A stretch of DNA of 61,866 nt from an uncultured Bacteroidia bacterium (lineage in GTDB: Bacteria; Bacteroidota; Bacteroidia; Bacteroidales; F082), in contig CACZZO010000019.1 in NCBI GenBank assembly GCA_902785755.1, positions 1 through 61,866 of the forward strand. Reading direction: 5' to 3'. Of the stretch, positions 16,646 to 25,089 are shown in pieces. A model generated the notes under the pieces. It was given only the letters and a program-made list of their open reading frames with translations. It did not search any database and was not told where the DNA came from. Every line of letters begins with the position of its first letter. Position 1 is the first letter of the stretch. Made by a program: the position numbers and the translations under genes.

Positions 16646-17323
16646 ATGAAAATCCTTATCATTGAGGACGATAGAAGTTTGAGAGAACTGATGCAAAAGG
16701 CTTTGGCGGACGACAACCACATCATCGAAACCGCCGCCAACGCCAAAACCGCCATGATGAAAGCCGAAATCTACGACTACGACTGCATCCTCTTGGACAT
16801 CATGCTGCCCGACGGCAATGGGCTTGACGTGTTGCGCCAACTGAAAGCCTCGCGCAAGCAGGCCGGTGTCATCATCATTTCGGCCAAAGATTCACTTGAA
16901 GACAAGGTGACAGGACTCGACCTCGGTGCCGACGACTACCTCACCAAACCCTTCCACATAGCCGAACTTTCGGCCCGCGTGAAAAGCGTGTTCAGGCGGA
17001 AACAACAGCACGGCGAGCATTTCATCGAATATGGAAACGTGAAGATCATGCCCGAAACGCGGCAAGTCCTCATCAACGGTAAGCCTCTCGAACTGCTGAA
17101 AAAAGAGTTTGACATCCTGCAATTCTTCTTGACGCGCCCAGACCGCGCCGTCAGCAAAGGCACTCTGGCCGAGGCCGTTTGGGGCGACTACATCGACCAA
17201 GCCGACAACTACGATTTCATCTACGCCCAGATGAAAAACCTGCGTAAACGCTTAGCCGAAGCGCAAGCCGACATCGAAATCAAGACCGTGCACGGCTACG
17301 GCTACAAATTGGAGCGGCAATGA
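16646..17323 (+). CDS. OmpR-family response regulator
   Basis: A 225-residue regulator with a receiver domain (IIEDDRSL acidic pair, DCILLDIMLPDGNG containing the phospho-Asp near residue 51, and KPF lysine) and a C-terminal winged helix (LLKKEFDILQFFL; KTVHGYGYKL). ATG at 16646 is chosen; a GTG two codons upstream is possible. The kinase gene overlaps its 3' end by 4 bp. Targets are probably the PepSY-like genes 18671-21234, in front of which a direct repeat suited to OmpR-family binding is present. Confidence 0.94.
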   Translation: MKILIIEDDRSLRELMQKALADDNHIIETAANAKTAMMKAEIYDYDCILLDIMLPDGNGLDVLRQLKASRKQAGVIIISAKDSLEDKVTGLDLGADDYLTKPFHIAELSARVKSVFRRKQQHGEHFIEYGNVKIMPETRQVLINGKPLELLKKEFDILQFFLTRPDRAVSKGTLAEAVWGDYIDQADNYDFIYAQMKNLRKRLAEAQADIEIKTVHGYGYKLERQ

Positions 17324-18597
17324 AACTCTCGCGCCGCATCATAGTGTCTGTTTCCATTGCATTGGTAGCGCTGTTTGCGCTTTGGGCCATCGTGTTCACA
17401 CGAACCACCAAACGCCAGATTTACAGCCACATCGACCTCATCCTAACCCAACAATCCGACAAAATCATCAGTCGCTTTTTGGACAACGACAGCATTCCCA
17501 ACTCCCTTTCGGGCATGTCGGGAACGATGGAGTTTTTCATCGAGAAAGTGTCGCCCGAATACGCAAAAAACCATCAAACACCAGCGTTCCAGACCGATGA
17601 GGAATTCATCGACGACATCCAAGAAGACGAAATCGTCAGGGAAATGACGAGAGTCTTCCAAAAACAGGGCATCGACTACGAACTGACGTTGACCACACAA
17701 GTCTTCGCTTGGAACGACACCTTAGACTTCGCCATTTTAAGTATCCTCACCCTCGCCGTCGCGCTCCTCGTCGCCATCATTCTCATCGTCAGTTTCATCG
17801 TCATTCGCAACATGCGCCCGCTCTACCGGCTCACCGACTGGCTCCGCAGCAAAAAATCCACCGAAGAAATCCCCAAGCCCGACAGCCAAATCAAAGTACA
17901 GGAATTCAAGGAGATAGAAACCGCAGTTTTGGAAGCCTCCGAAAGGTCGAAACAGGTTTTTGAGGAGCAGAAACGCTTCATCGGGAACGCCTCGCACGAA
18001 ATCCAGACCCCCATCGCCATTTGCCGGAACCGCCTTGAACTTTTGGTGGACGAAACCCAACTTGATGAACACCAACTCACCGAAATCGAAAAGACCTTGG
18101 ACACTTTGAGCTACATTTCGAGGCTCAACAAATCCTTATTGTTCCTTTCGAAAATCGACAACCACCAATTCAAGGAAGAAGCCAAAATCGAAATCAACCA
18201 AGTTGTGAATCAAGCACTTGAAAACCTTAGTGAGATTTTCGAGAGCATGGAAGTTAGCGTTTCAGTAGCCGAAAACCAACGCATCATGGCCAAAATGGAC
18301 CCGACTTTGGCCTCCTCCTTGGTGACCAATCTGTTGAAAAACGCCTTCATCCACAACCTGCAAGGCGGAAACATTGCCATCACACTGAGCGACAACACAT
18401 TAATCATTGGAAACACAGGCAAAAACGAGGTCTTGGATTCCGAAACCGTTTTCAAAACCTTCTACAGAAAAGGCGAAAACAGCAATTCCACAGGCCTTGG
18501 ATTGGCCATCGCCAAAGCCATTTGCACAGAATATGGTTTTGAAATCCGTTACCAATTCATTGAGAATCAGCACACTTTCTCGATAAAATTCAAATAA
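17320..18597 (+). CDS. Membrane sensor histidine kinase
   Basis: A 425-residue kinase with two transmembrane segments (about 10-30 and 140-165) flanking a 110-residue periplasmic sensor, a HAMP-like linker, HisKA with the phospho-acceptor in ASHEIQTPIA, and HATPase_c (NLLKNAFIHN; TFYRKGENSNSTGLGLAIA). It overlaps the response regulator by ATGA, so they form one operon. Downstream lie PepSY-like periplasmic proteins; in Bacteroidota such proteins often sit beside two-component systems and may report envelope status to the sensor. Confidence 0.94.
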   Translation: MKLSRRIIVSVSIALVALFALWAIVFTRTTKRQIYSHIDLILTQQSDKIISRFLDNDSIPNSLSGMSGTMEFFIEKVSPEYAKNHQTPAFQTDEEFIDDIQEDEIVREMTRVFQKQGIDYELTLTTQVFAWNDTLDFAILSILTLAVALLVAIILIVSFIVIRNMRPLYRLTDWLRSKKSTEEIPKPDSQIKVQEFKEIETAVLEASERSKQVFEEQKRFIGNASHEIQTPIAICRNRLELLVDETQLDEHQLTEIEKTLDTLSYISRLNKSLLFLSKIDNHQFKEEAKIEINQVVNQALENLSEIFESMEVSVSVAENQRIMAKMDPTLASSLVTNLLKNAFIHNLQGGNIAITLSDNTLIIGNTGKNEVLDSETVFKTFYRKGENSNSTGLGLAIAKAICTEYGFEIRYQFIENQHTFSIKFK

Positions 18598-18615
18598 TCG
18601 GAAAAAAGTCGCCCA

Positions 18616-18650
18616 TTTCAGAAATATTTCAGAATCGGTTTGGAATTTTG
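18616..18650 (+). promoter_or_regulatory. Direct-repeat response-regulator site and weak promoter
   Basis: TTTCAGAA occurs at 18616-18623 and again at 18627-18634, i.e. exactly 11 bp apart, about one helical turn. A degenerate -7 element (GAATTTTG, 18643-18650) follows. The direct-repeat spacing fits two OmpR-family monomers activating a weak promoter for the PepSY-like operon. Confidence 0.6.
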
Positions 18651-18670
18651 CAGCCGAAACAACTGAAATA

Positions 18671-19111
18671 ATGAAAAAAGCATTGCTCATACTCGCCACC
18701 TTATTAATAAACGCCTTCGCCCTCCATGCCGAAGACGCGCATCGCATCATCACCTTCGAGGAACTTCCCATCAAGGCGCAAGAGTTTGTAACCACTTATT
18801 TCTCAAACCAAACCATCCGATTTGTCAGGATGGAAATTGAGGTGACCAAGACCGAATACACCGTGCGTTTCGATAACGGAATGGAAATCGAGTTCAACAG
18901 CAACGGCGATTGGGAAGAGGTGGAAAGCCATTCGGAGTGCCTGCCTTCAGGGTTCCTCGACGAAATGATTCTCAACTTCCTGAACAAGAACCATCCCAAC
19001 TTTTGCCTGAACGAAATAGCACGAGATCGGCACAAGATTGAAGTGGAATTGGCAACCGGACTGGAAATCGTTTTCAACAGATCCGGGGAGTTCCTACGTT
19101 ATGACGACTAA
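18671..19111 (+). CDS. Periplasmic PepSY-like (BLIP-type) protein
   Basis: A 146-residue protein with a signal peptide (MKKALLILATLLINAFALHA) and the PepSY-like fold, marked by LPIKAQEFVTTYFSNQTI and YTVRFDNGMEIEFNSNGDWEEVE. The family (PF11396) is structurally related to beta-lactamase inhibitor protein and is exported; its task is unknown. It is the first of three related genes following the two-component operon and has the direct-repeat promoter at 18616-18650. Confidence 0.88.
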   Translation: MKKALLILATLLINAFALHAEDAHRIITFEELPIKAQEFVTTYFSNQTIRFVRMEIEVTKTEYTVRFDNGMEIEFNSNGDWEEVESHSECLPSGFLDEMILNFLNKNHPNFCLNEIARDRHKIEVELATGLEIVFNRSGEFLRYDD

Positions 19112-19149
19112 TCAAATAAATAATTTACAAACCTTAAAACTTTAAGAAA

Positions 19150-20784
19150 ATGAAAAAGTTATCATTCATCCTCATCGTGGCGATGGCCTTGATTGGAACG
19201 GCCTGCACCAAATCAGAAGCCACATCGACCGAAGCAGCAACCAGGGCTGCAAGCAACCAAAACAAGTTTGAAATCGCTAAAGTCATAAACGAGAGCGACA
19301 TTGACCCAGCGATTATGGAATTCGTCATGACGCATTTCCCTCAAACTGGTATCTTCCACTGCTATCAGACGCAGCACTACTACAAGGTAAAACTCGACGA
19401 CCGCACCCATTTGGAATTCACGCACTCGTTTGAGTGGGTGAAAGTGGACTGCGAACATTCGACCATCTACACCAGCGTACCCACAAGCATTGTGCCTGAG
19501 CAAATCACCGCCTATGTGACCGCTAACTTCCCTGGCAAGGCCATCGAGGAAATCGAGAAAAAGAGCTTTGGCTGGGAGATTGAGATGAAGAACGGACCTG
19601 AAATCAAGTTTGACACCAACTTCAATGTCATCAACGGCGGTGGAAACGGGGGAGGCAACAACTCCAACTTCCCTGAAATCAACACTTTCGTCAGCACTTA
19701 TTTCCCTCAAGTGAGCATTCAAAGAGTCGAACTTGACGGCAACGAAATCGATGTGAAACTGACCGACGGAACCGACATCGACTTCTATCTCAACTTCATT
19801 TGGCAATCCATTGACTGCGAACATGCTACCGTTTACGGCAGTGTTCCGAGTGAGCTTGTTCCCGTGCAAATCACTGAATATGTGACTGCTAACTTCCCCA
19901 ACAACCACATCGACCAAATCGAGAAGAAGAACAACGGAAATTGGGAAATCGAATTGAACAACGACTATGAAATCGTGTTTGATGCCAACTTCAACGTCAT
20001 CGGTGGCGGAGGAAACGGCGGTGGAGGAAATGGTGGTGGCAACACCTCCAACTATCCAGAAATCAACACTTTCGTTGACACTTATTTCCCACAGACCAGC
20101 ATCCTCAAAGTGGAACGCGACGGCAATAAGTATGAAGTCGAACTCACCGACAACACTGACATTGATTTCAATTTGAGTTTTGAATGGACGAAAATCGACT
20201 GCGACGAGTCCAATGTTTATGGCAGCGTCCCGACCGAGCTTGTTCCCGTGCAAATCACAGACTATGTGACCGCTAACTTCCCCAACAACCACATCGACCA
20301 AATCGAGAAAAAATACTACGGTTGGGATGTTGAACTCAACAACGACCACGAAATCAAGTTTGACTCCAACTTCAACGTCATTAGTGGCGGTGGCAATGGT
20401 GGAGGCGGCAATGGCGGCGGAAACAACTCCAACTACCCTGAAATCAACACCTTCGTTGACACTTATTTCCCACAAGTCAGCATCCGCAAAGTGGAACGCG
20501 ACGGCAACAAGTATGAAGTCGAACTCACCGACAACACCGACATCGATTTCAATTTGAGTTTCGAATGGAAGAAAATCGACTGCGACGACTCCAATGTTTA
20601 CGGCAGCGTTCCGACCGAGCTTGTTCCCGTGCAAATCACTGACTATGTGACTGCTAACTTCCCTGGAAAGCACATCGACAGCATCGAGAAGAAATACAAC
20701 GGCTGGGAAATCGAACTGAGCAACGGCCTTGAAATCACCTTCGACTCCAACTTCAATGTAACTGGTTTCGACGACAAGAAATAA
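19150..20784 (+). CDS. Lipoprotein with four PepSY-like modules joined by Gly/Asn linkers
   Basis: A 544-residue protein with a lipobox (LIGTACTKSEA), so it is probably an outer- or inner-membrane lipoprotein. It contains four PepSY-like modules at about residues 40-158, 172-287, 300-414 and 427-540, joined by linkers of the type GGGNGGGGNGGGN. Modules 2 to 4 are nearly identical at DNA level with periods of 384 and 381 bp, so the gene grew by in-frame duplication and its copy number may vary among strains. Family members normally carry one module (as in the flanking genes). A multi-domain binder or spacer in the periplasm is a plausible inference. Confidence 0.88.
   Translation: MKKLSFILIVAMALIGTACTKSEATSTEAATRAASNQNKFEIAKVINESDIDPAIMEFVMTHFPQTGIFHCYQTQHYYKVKLDDRTHLEFTHSFEWVKVDCEHSTIYTSVPTSIVPEQITAYVTANFPGKAIEEIEKKSFGWEIEMKNGPEIKFDTNFNVINGGGNGGGNNSNFPEINTFVSTYFPQVSIQRVELDGNEIDVKLTDGTDIDFYLNFIWQSIDCEHATVYGSVPSELVPVQITEYVTANFPNNHIDQIEKKNNGNWEIELNNDYEIVFDANFNVIGGGGNGGGGNGGGNTSNYPEINTFVDTYFPQTSILKVERDGNKYEVELTDNTDIDFNLSFEWTKIDCDESNVYGSVPTELVPVQITDYVTANFPNNHIDQIEKKYYGWDVELNNDHEIKFDSNFNVISGGGNGGGGNGGGNNSNYPEINTFVDTYFPQVSIRKVERDGNKYEVELTDNTDIDFNLSFEWKKIDCDDSNVYGSVPTELVPVQITDYVTANFPGKHIDSIEKKYNGWEIELSNGLEITFDSNFNVTGFDDKK
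19666..20760 (+). repeat. In-frame tandem repeat inside the PepSY lipoprotein gene
   Basis: Three long units begin at 19666, 20050 and 20431 (384 and 381 bp apart); units 2 and 3 are almost identical over most of their length, and each boundary carries a Gly/Asn-coding linker. All units keep the frame. Confidence 0.85.
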
Positions 20785-20790
20785 ACAGCC

Positions 20791-21234
20791 ATGAAAAAAA
20801 GCATCGTCATAGCAGCACTTTTCATCGGGTTTGCACTCTGCACCACCTCGTGCAGCAAGGAAGCCACCGCACAAACCCAGATTAGTATCAACAATTTTGT
20901 TGCCACTTATTTCCCCAACGAGGAGGTAATTGCGACAATCAGGGACGGTTTCGACTACGATGTGACCCTCAGCGACTACACCCAAATCGAATTTGACGGC
21001 AACATCGCGGGTAAAAAACTTGAATGGGACGAAGTAAACTGCAAGCACTCAACAGTTTATACTGCCGTGCCTGCCGCATTGGTACCGACTGAAATCGCCG
21101 ACCATGTAAGCCGACTCCATTCGGAACAAAGAATCGTGAAAATCGCGAAAGACTTCCGAGGCTGGGAAATTGAATTGAGCAACGGCATTGAAATCGAGTT
21201 TGACAGCAAATTCCGCATCAGAGAAATAGACTAA
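20791..21234 (+). CDS. PepSY-like lipoprotein
   Basis: A 147-residue single-module PepSY-like lipoprotein (lipobox CTTSCSKEA). The core repeats the features of its neighbours: NNFVATYFPNEEV, WDEVNCKHSTVYTAVPAALVPTEI and GWEIELSNGIEIEFDSKF. It begins 6 bp after the four-module gene, closing a three-gene operon that ends at the terminator 21259-21296. Confidence 0.88.
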   Translation: MKKSIVIAALFIGFALCTTSCSKEATAQTQISINNFVATYFPNEEVIATIRDGFDYDVTLSDYTQIEFDGNIAGKKLEWDEVNCKHSTVYTAVPAALVPTEIADHVSRLHSEQRIVKIAKDFRGWEIELSNGIEIEFDSKFRIREID

Positions 21235-21258
21235 ATTTCCTTGGTTCACTGCATTAGC

Positions 21259-21296
21259 AAACGCGGTCTGGAGAAATCCGGGCCGCGTTACTTTTT
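21259..21296 (+). terminator. Intrinsic terminator of the PepSY operon
   Basis: AACGCGG and CCGCGTT arms, with an inner CTGGA/TCCGG helix and a GAAA loop, are followed by CTTTTT. Confidence 0.85.
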
Positions 21297-21308
21297 CAAA
21301 GACAGGAT

Positions 21309-22400
21309 TTAATGTGCTTTCTCCGTGATAATCACGTCAATAGCCCCGACACCAAACTTGGCAATGCTGGCCATGCGGTTTTCGGTGTTCTTGTAGTCCT
21401 TCAATGCCTCGATGATGGCGTTTTTCAGCACGCCGTTGCCCACTCCGTGAATGAAAGTCACCTTGTTGTATTCGGCGGCAATCGCGCTGTCGAGCATCTT
21501 CTTGAAATAGTCCGTCTGGATTTTGAACATGTCGTGGCTTGACATTCCCAAAATGTTGTCAACCAACTCGCCGATGTGCAAATCCACGACGGCCTCGCCC
21601 GGAGCGGTCTTGTGTTTGTCGATGGGGGCTTCGGGCTTCACCAAAGTCTTGGCTGGAGCCTGAGTGCCAACGCCTTCCTTTAGGATTTTGGTGAAATCAC
21701 TATCGCCGTGCTTCAGGGCGATGAGTTCGGAGAGGCAAATCATCACCGACTTCTCACCCAAGATGCCCGAAGGCAGATAACTACCTTCTTTCATAAAGCG
21801 ACCCACGCGCAACGAGAAAGGCGCGTTCAGCGGAAGCAACACACAATCAGAAGTTTCCGTAGTCAAAATGGCCTGCACCACGCCGTTGAGCCAATATTCG
21901 AGGTCGTCGCGCGAGATGGTCTCGATGACGATTTTCTCGTACTTGTCGACCTGCCCGAAGTCCACATTCGAGAATTTGTCCTCCTCCTTGATGGTGAAGG
22001 TGTAGAGCATCTCGTAAGGCGTGTGGTTGACCAAGACCACATCGAGCGGACCCGTGAGGAGCCACTGCTGCTCGTGCGGCACAAAAGCCATATAAACGCC
22101 TTCTTTCTCGGCCTCTTTCGCAAAGCGGCGCAAGCCACCTTTTCGGGCTGCATCGGCCTCTTGCTGTTTCAGAAGTTCCTGACCTTGAACCTCATTCTGC
22201 ACCTTGTCAACGGTCTGCTGTTGCTTGCTCGGAGCGGGCATTGAGCGGTAGTCGAGCACCAAATCCGTTATCAAAGTGGGGATTTCGAAGCCGCCTTCGA
22301 TTTCCACCATCACCATTCTTGAGTCTATGATTTTCGTGACCTTTCCCCCGCCCACTGAGCTGAGGAAGTTCACCTTGTCGCCTATTTTGAATTCTGCCAT
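21309..22400 (-). CDS. DUF2027 and Smr domain protein
   Basis: The 363-residue protein has an SH3-like N-terminus (MAEFKIGDKVNFLSSVGGGKV), a DUF2027 region (about 110-260) and a C-terminal Smr domain (VDLHIGELV; KVTFIHGVGNGVLKNAI), which in MutS2 and related proteins binds or nicks nucleic acid. This arrangement is standard in Bacteroidota, where the protein is often named as a DNA mismatch repair-like protein. ATG at 22400 starts the family consensus; the frame is open further upstream but runs into the divergent promoter. Confidence 0.9.
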   Translation of the reverse strand: MAEFKIGDKVNFLSSVGGGKVTKIIDSRMVMVEIEGGFEIPTLITDLVLDYRSMPAPSKQQQTVDKVQNEVQGQELLKQQEADAARKGGLRRFAKEAEKEGVYMAFVPHEQQWLLTGPLDVVLVNHTPYEMLYTFTIKEEDKFSNVDFGQVDKYEKIVIETISRDDLEYWLNGVVQAILTTETSDCVLLPLNAPFSLRVGRFMKEGSYLPSGILGEKSVMICLSELIALKHGDSDFTKILKEGVGTQAPAKTLVKPEAPIDKHKTAPGEAVVDLHIGELVDNILGMSSHDMFKIQTDYFKKMLDSAIAAEYNKVTFIHGVGNGVLKNAIIEALKDYKNTENRMASIAKFGVGAIDVIITEKAH

Positions 22401-22450
22401 AGTTTTTCTGTTTTGAAGTGCAAAAGTACACATTTTTGGCAGATAATTTG

Positions 22451-22458
22451 TATTTTTG
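22451..22458 (+). promoter_or_regulatory. Promoter -7 element of the restriction-modification operon
   Basis: TATTTTTG, 22 bp upstream of the methylase start. A divergent -7 element TACTTTTG (minus strand) serves the DUF2027 gene at about 22422-22429. Confidence 0.6.
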
Positions 22459-22480
22459 CCTCGCAATAGACTGGACAAGC

Positions 22481-23395
22481 ATGATTGGGAATGTTCCTCA
22501 TATAGTACAGTATCAAGGTTCAAAAAGAATCCTTGCCCCGCAAATATTGCGTTTTATTCCCATGAAGTTCAATCGTTTGGTTGAACCATTCGCCGGAATG
22601 GCTGCAATTACTATCGCTGTCGCCAAACAAGAAAGAGCGAATCATTATCTCGTCAACGACTTGAATGCACCTCTTGTGGCTGTTTTGGAATCTGCAATAG
22701 AAACACCAAACGAGTTGTTTTCCGAATACTCCAAGGTTTGGAACGAACAATTTGCATATTCAGGAGGAAGTGTCGAGCATTTCTACAAGGTGAGGAACGA
22801 CTTCAACAATGGGCAACAAACCGCCGCCAACATGCTTTATTTATTGGCAAGATGTGTGAAAGGATCGGTTCGGTATGGAAGCAACGGCCAATTCAACCAA
22901 TCGCCCGACAAACGTCGCTATGGCACTGCTCCGCAAACCTTGAAAACCAATCTGATGGCGATTTCGTATTATTTGAAAGGCAAGACCCATTTCATGTCGA
23001 AAGACTATCGCGAAGTGCTTGACGAAACAAAAGCTGGCGATGTCGTATACATGGATCCTCCATATCAAGGCGTTTCGAATGTACGCGACAGCCGTTATTA
23101 TTCGGGCATCGGGTTTTACGATTTCGTTGAAGCCGTTGACAGCTTGAATCGACGCGGAATAGATTTCCTTATCAGTTATGATGGAAAATGCGGCGACAAA
23201 CAATATGGAGAGGATTTGCCAGAAGAATTGGGGCTGCAAAAAGTCTTATTGAAAGCCGGCCTTTCGAGCCAAAGCATACTGCTTGGGAAAAAAGAAATCA
23301 CTTACGAAGCCCTATATGTGAGCAAAGGTTTGCAACAGCATTTTGTTCCCTTGCAAGAACAACAATACTCATTATTTGAAGCAATGGCTGTATGA
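22481..23395 (+). CDS. DNA adenine N6-methyltransferase (Dam/DpnII class) of a type II R-M system
   Basis: A 304-residue alpha-class adenine methylase. Motif X is QYQGSKRIL, motif I EPFAGMAAIT (SAM binding) and motif IV DPPY at about 192-195 (catalytic). This is the family of M.DpnII and Dam, but the target sequence cannot be read from the protein. It overlaps the following HNH nuclease gene by ATGA, which marks a type II restriction-modification operon. ATG at 22481 is preferred because it directly precedes the conserved motif-X region and follows the -7 element. Confidence 0.9.
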   Translation: MIGNVPHIVQYQGSKRILAPQILRFIPMKFNRLVEPFAGMAAITIAVAKQERANHYLVNDLNAPLVAVLESAIETPNELFSEYSKVWNEQFAYSGGSVEHFYKVRNDFNNGQQTAANMLYLLARCVKGSVRYGSNGQFNQSPDKRRYGTAPQTLKTNLMAISYYLKGKTHFMSKDYREVLDETKAGDVVYMDPPYQGVSNVRDSRYYSGIGFYDFVEAVDSLNRRGIDFLISYDGKCGDKQYGEDLPEELGLQKVLLKAGLSSQSILLGKKEITYEALYVSKGLQQHFVPLQEQQYSLFEAMAV

Positions 23396-24114
23396 AAAAA
23401 TACCCTAAATCGTTTCTCGACAAACTGAACTCCGTGACCGCCAAGCGTCCCAAGACCGTCATTCAACACATATTTGAGCATGGTTTTGTGACCACCGAGG
23501 AATTGGAGCAGTTGTATGGATACAAACACGCACCAAGGGCAGCACGGGACGTCAGGGAGTTAGGCATACCCATAGAAATGTACCGCGTCAAATCTTCCGA
23601 CGGTCGCTCGATTGGCGCATACCGTTTCGGCAATCCTGCTTTGGCGGAAAACGCGGTTTCGAAAACGGCAGGCAGAACTGCTCTTTCCAAAGCTTTGAAA
23701 AAGGCCTTAATCGAAAAGTTTGGCTCAAAATGCTTCATATATTTGCAGCTGATGGATGAAAAGATCCTGCAAGTCGACCATCGCATACCATACGAAATCG
23801 GAGGCGAACAAAATGAAACCGATTTGGATTGTTTCATGCTTTTAAGTCCTTCGGCCAACCGTGCAAAGTCTTGGACTTGTGAGCATTGCCCGAATTGGGA
23901 GAACAAATATGCCGAGTTTTGCATGAAGTGCTTTTGGGCACATCCAGAGAACTATTCACATATTGCAGGCAAGGAACAGCGACAACTCATCATCACTTTT
24001 ACTGGCGACGAAATCGAGGATTACAACAAATTGATTGCTTTAGTCGGCGTAGACAAGGCCGAAGAAACCATCAAGGAGATGATTGGAGAGTTTATCGGAA
24101 AAACACTTCCATAA
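23392..24114 (+). CDS. HNH-type restriction endonuclease
   Basis: A 240-residue protein. Residues 15-85 form a winged-helix-like recognition region (FEHGFVTTEELEQLYGY), and residues 110-185 an HNH nuclease: KCFIYL in place of the usual first Cys pair, VDHRIPYEIGGEQNETDLDCFML (His130 as general base) and SANRAKSWTCEHCPNW with a following CMKC, i.e. a structural zinc site. The four-base overlap with the adenine methylase indicates that it is its cognate restriction enzyme. The cleavage site is unknown. Confidence 0.85.
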   Translation: MKKYPKSFLDKLNSVTAKRPKTVIQHIFEHGFVTTEELEQLYGYKHAPRAARDVRELGIPIEMYRVKSSDGRSIGAYRFGNPALAENAVSKTAGRTALSKALKKALIEKFGSKCFIYLQLMDEKILQVDHRIPYEIGGEQNETDLDCFMLLSPSANRAKSWTCEHCPNWENKYAEFCMKCFWAHPENYSHIAGKEQRQLIITFTGDEIEDYNKLIALVGVDKAEETIKEMIGEFIGKTLP

Positions 24115-24125
24115 TTCAACTGACA

Positions 24126-25040
24126 ATGAAAAAATCATTTTTTCTGACATTCGTTTTTGCTGTTTTTATGGCCGTTTCGTGCAAAAAACCAGCGAGTTAC
24201 GGTGAACTTTGCGTAAACATTGGCTATTCCGTCAATGGCAAAGCCTTGATTACCGACAGTTTATGCTACCGCAACGACGCCGGAAACGAGTTCATGATTA
24301 CCGAAATCCAATGGTTCATTTCCAAAATGGGGCTACAGGACGAGCACGGCGAATGGGTTACGTTGGAGCCTCTGTTTTTTTATATCGACACCAATATCCC
24401 CGAAAGCCAAACGCTTGAAATCAAGTCAATTCCTGTTGGAAAATACAAGGCCTTGCGTTTCGTTTTCGGCTTGGACGAGGAAGACAACCGAACCGGCCTT
24501 TTCACCGACCCGCCCGAGTCGGAGATGTTTTGGCCCGATTTGCTTGGCGGAGGCTACCATTACATGAAACTCAACGGGAAATATTTGGACGCGGAAGGCC
24601 GTCTCGCGCCTTTGGCTATCCATCTCGGCATTGGGCAAAACGAAGACCACAGTCTGTTTTACCAAAACTACTTCACCGTGGAGCTTCCAATCGATTTCAC
24701 TATAACGGAAACCTCTGAGAACCAACTCGATTTAACTATGATTATCGACAATTGGTTCCGCAACCCCAACCTTTACGACTTCAACGAATACGGCAGCCAC
24801 ATCATGCAGAACCAAGCCGCGCAACAAGCCTTGAAAGAAAACGGGAACGATGTGTTCCAAATCGGAAAACTTACTGATAATGAAAACAATACAAATATGG
24901 AAAAAGACAATAGATTTGCAGAAAAATTCAAGAATGTGATGCAAAAGGCCGCTCCGAAGCCACATTTCTGGACTTGGAAAAGCGTGAAGGAGAGAATGAT
25001 GAGTCCCGTAGGGACGACGGAAAATAGGCAGGCGGTGTAA
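24126..25040 (+). CDS. MbnP-family lipoprotein
   Basis: A 304-residue lipoprotein (lipobox MAVSCKK). The central region fits the MbnP family: ITEIQWFISKM, VGKYKALRFVFGLDEEDN and MFWPDLLGGGYHYMKLNG, the last containing the conserved Trp region. MbnP (MopE-like) proteins bind copper using a Trp-derived kynurenine made by the diheme partner MbnH, which here is encoded by the next gene. The extra 60-residue C-terminal tail is charged and not part of the family. The gene starts 11 bp after the restriction gene, probably a chance neighbour. Confidence 0.85.
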   Translation: MKKSFFLTFVFAVFMAVSCKKPASYGELCVNIGYSVNGKALITDSLCYRNDAGNEFMITEIQWFISKMGLQDEHGEWVTLEPLFFYIDTNIPESQTLEIKSIPVGKYKALRFVFGLDEEDNRTGLFTDPPESEMFWPDLLGGGYHYMKLNGKYLDAEGRLAPLAIHLGIGQNEDHSLFYQNYFTVELPIDFTITETSENQLDLTMIIDNWFRNPNLYDFNEYGSHIMQNQAAQQALKENGNDVFQIGKLTDNENNTNMEKDNRFAEKFKNVMQKAAPKPHFWTWKSVKERMMSPVGTTENRQAV

Positions 25041-25076
25041 ACCCCTGCAAAACAGGCGATGTAAACCCCTGCAAAT
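25029..25076 (+). repeat. 24-bp tandem duplication across the mbnP-like stop codon
   Basis: Two consecutive copies beginning CAGGCGGTGTAAACCCCTGC and CAGGCGATGTAAACCCCTGC. The stop codon of the MbnP-like gene lies in the first copy. It may be a slipped-strand duplication. Confidence 0.8.
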
Positions 25077-25089
25077 AAAAATTCAAACG

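Noticed and set aside
19213..21048. 611-codon open frame on the minus strand
   Set aside because: It lies antisense to the repetitive PepSY genes, mirrors their repeats, and has no promoter or recognised family; the plus-strand genes have clear signal peptides and domains.
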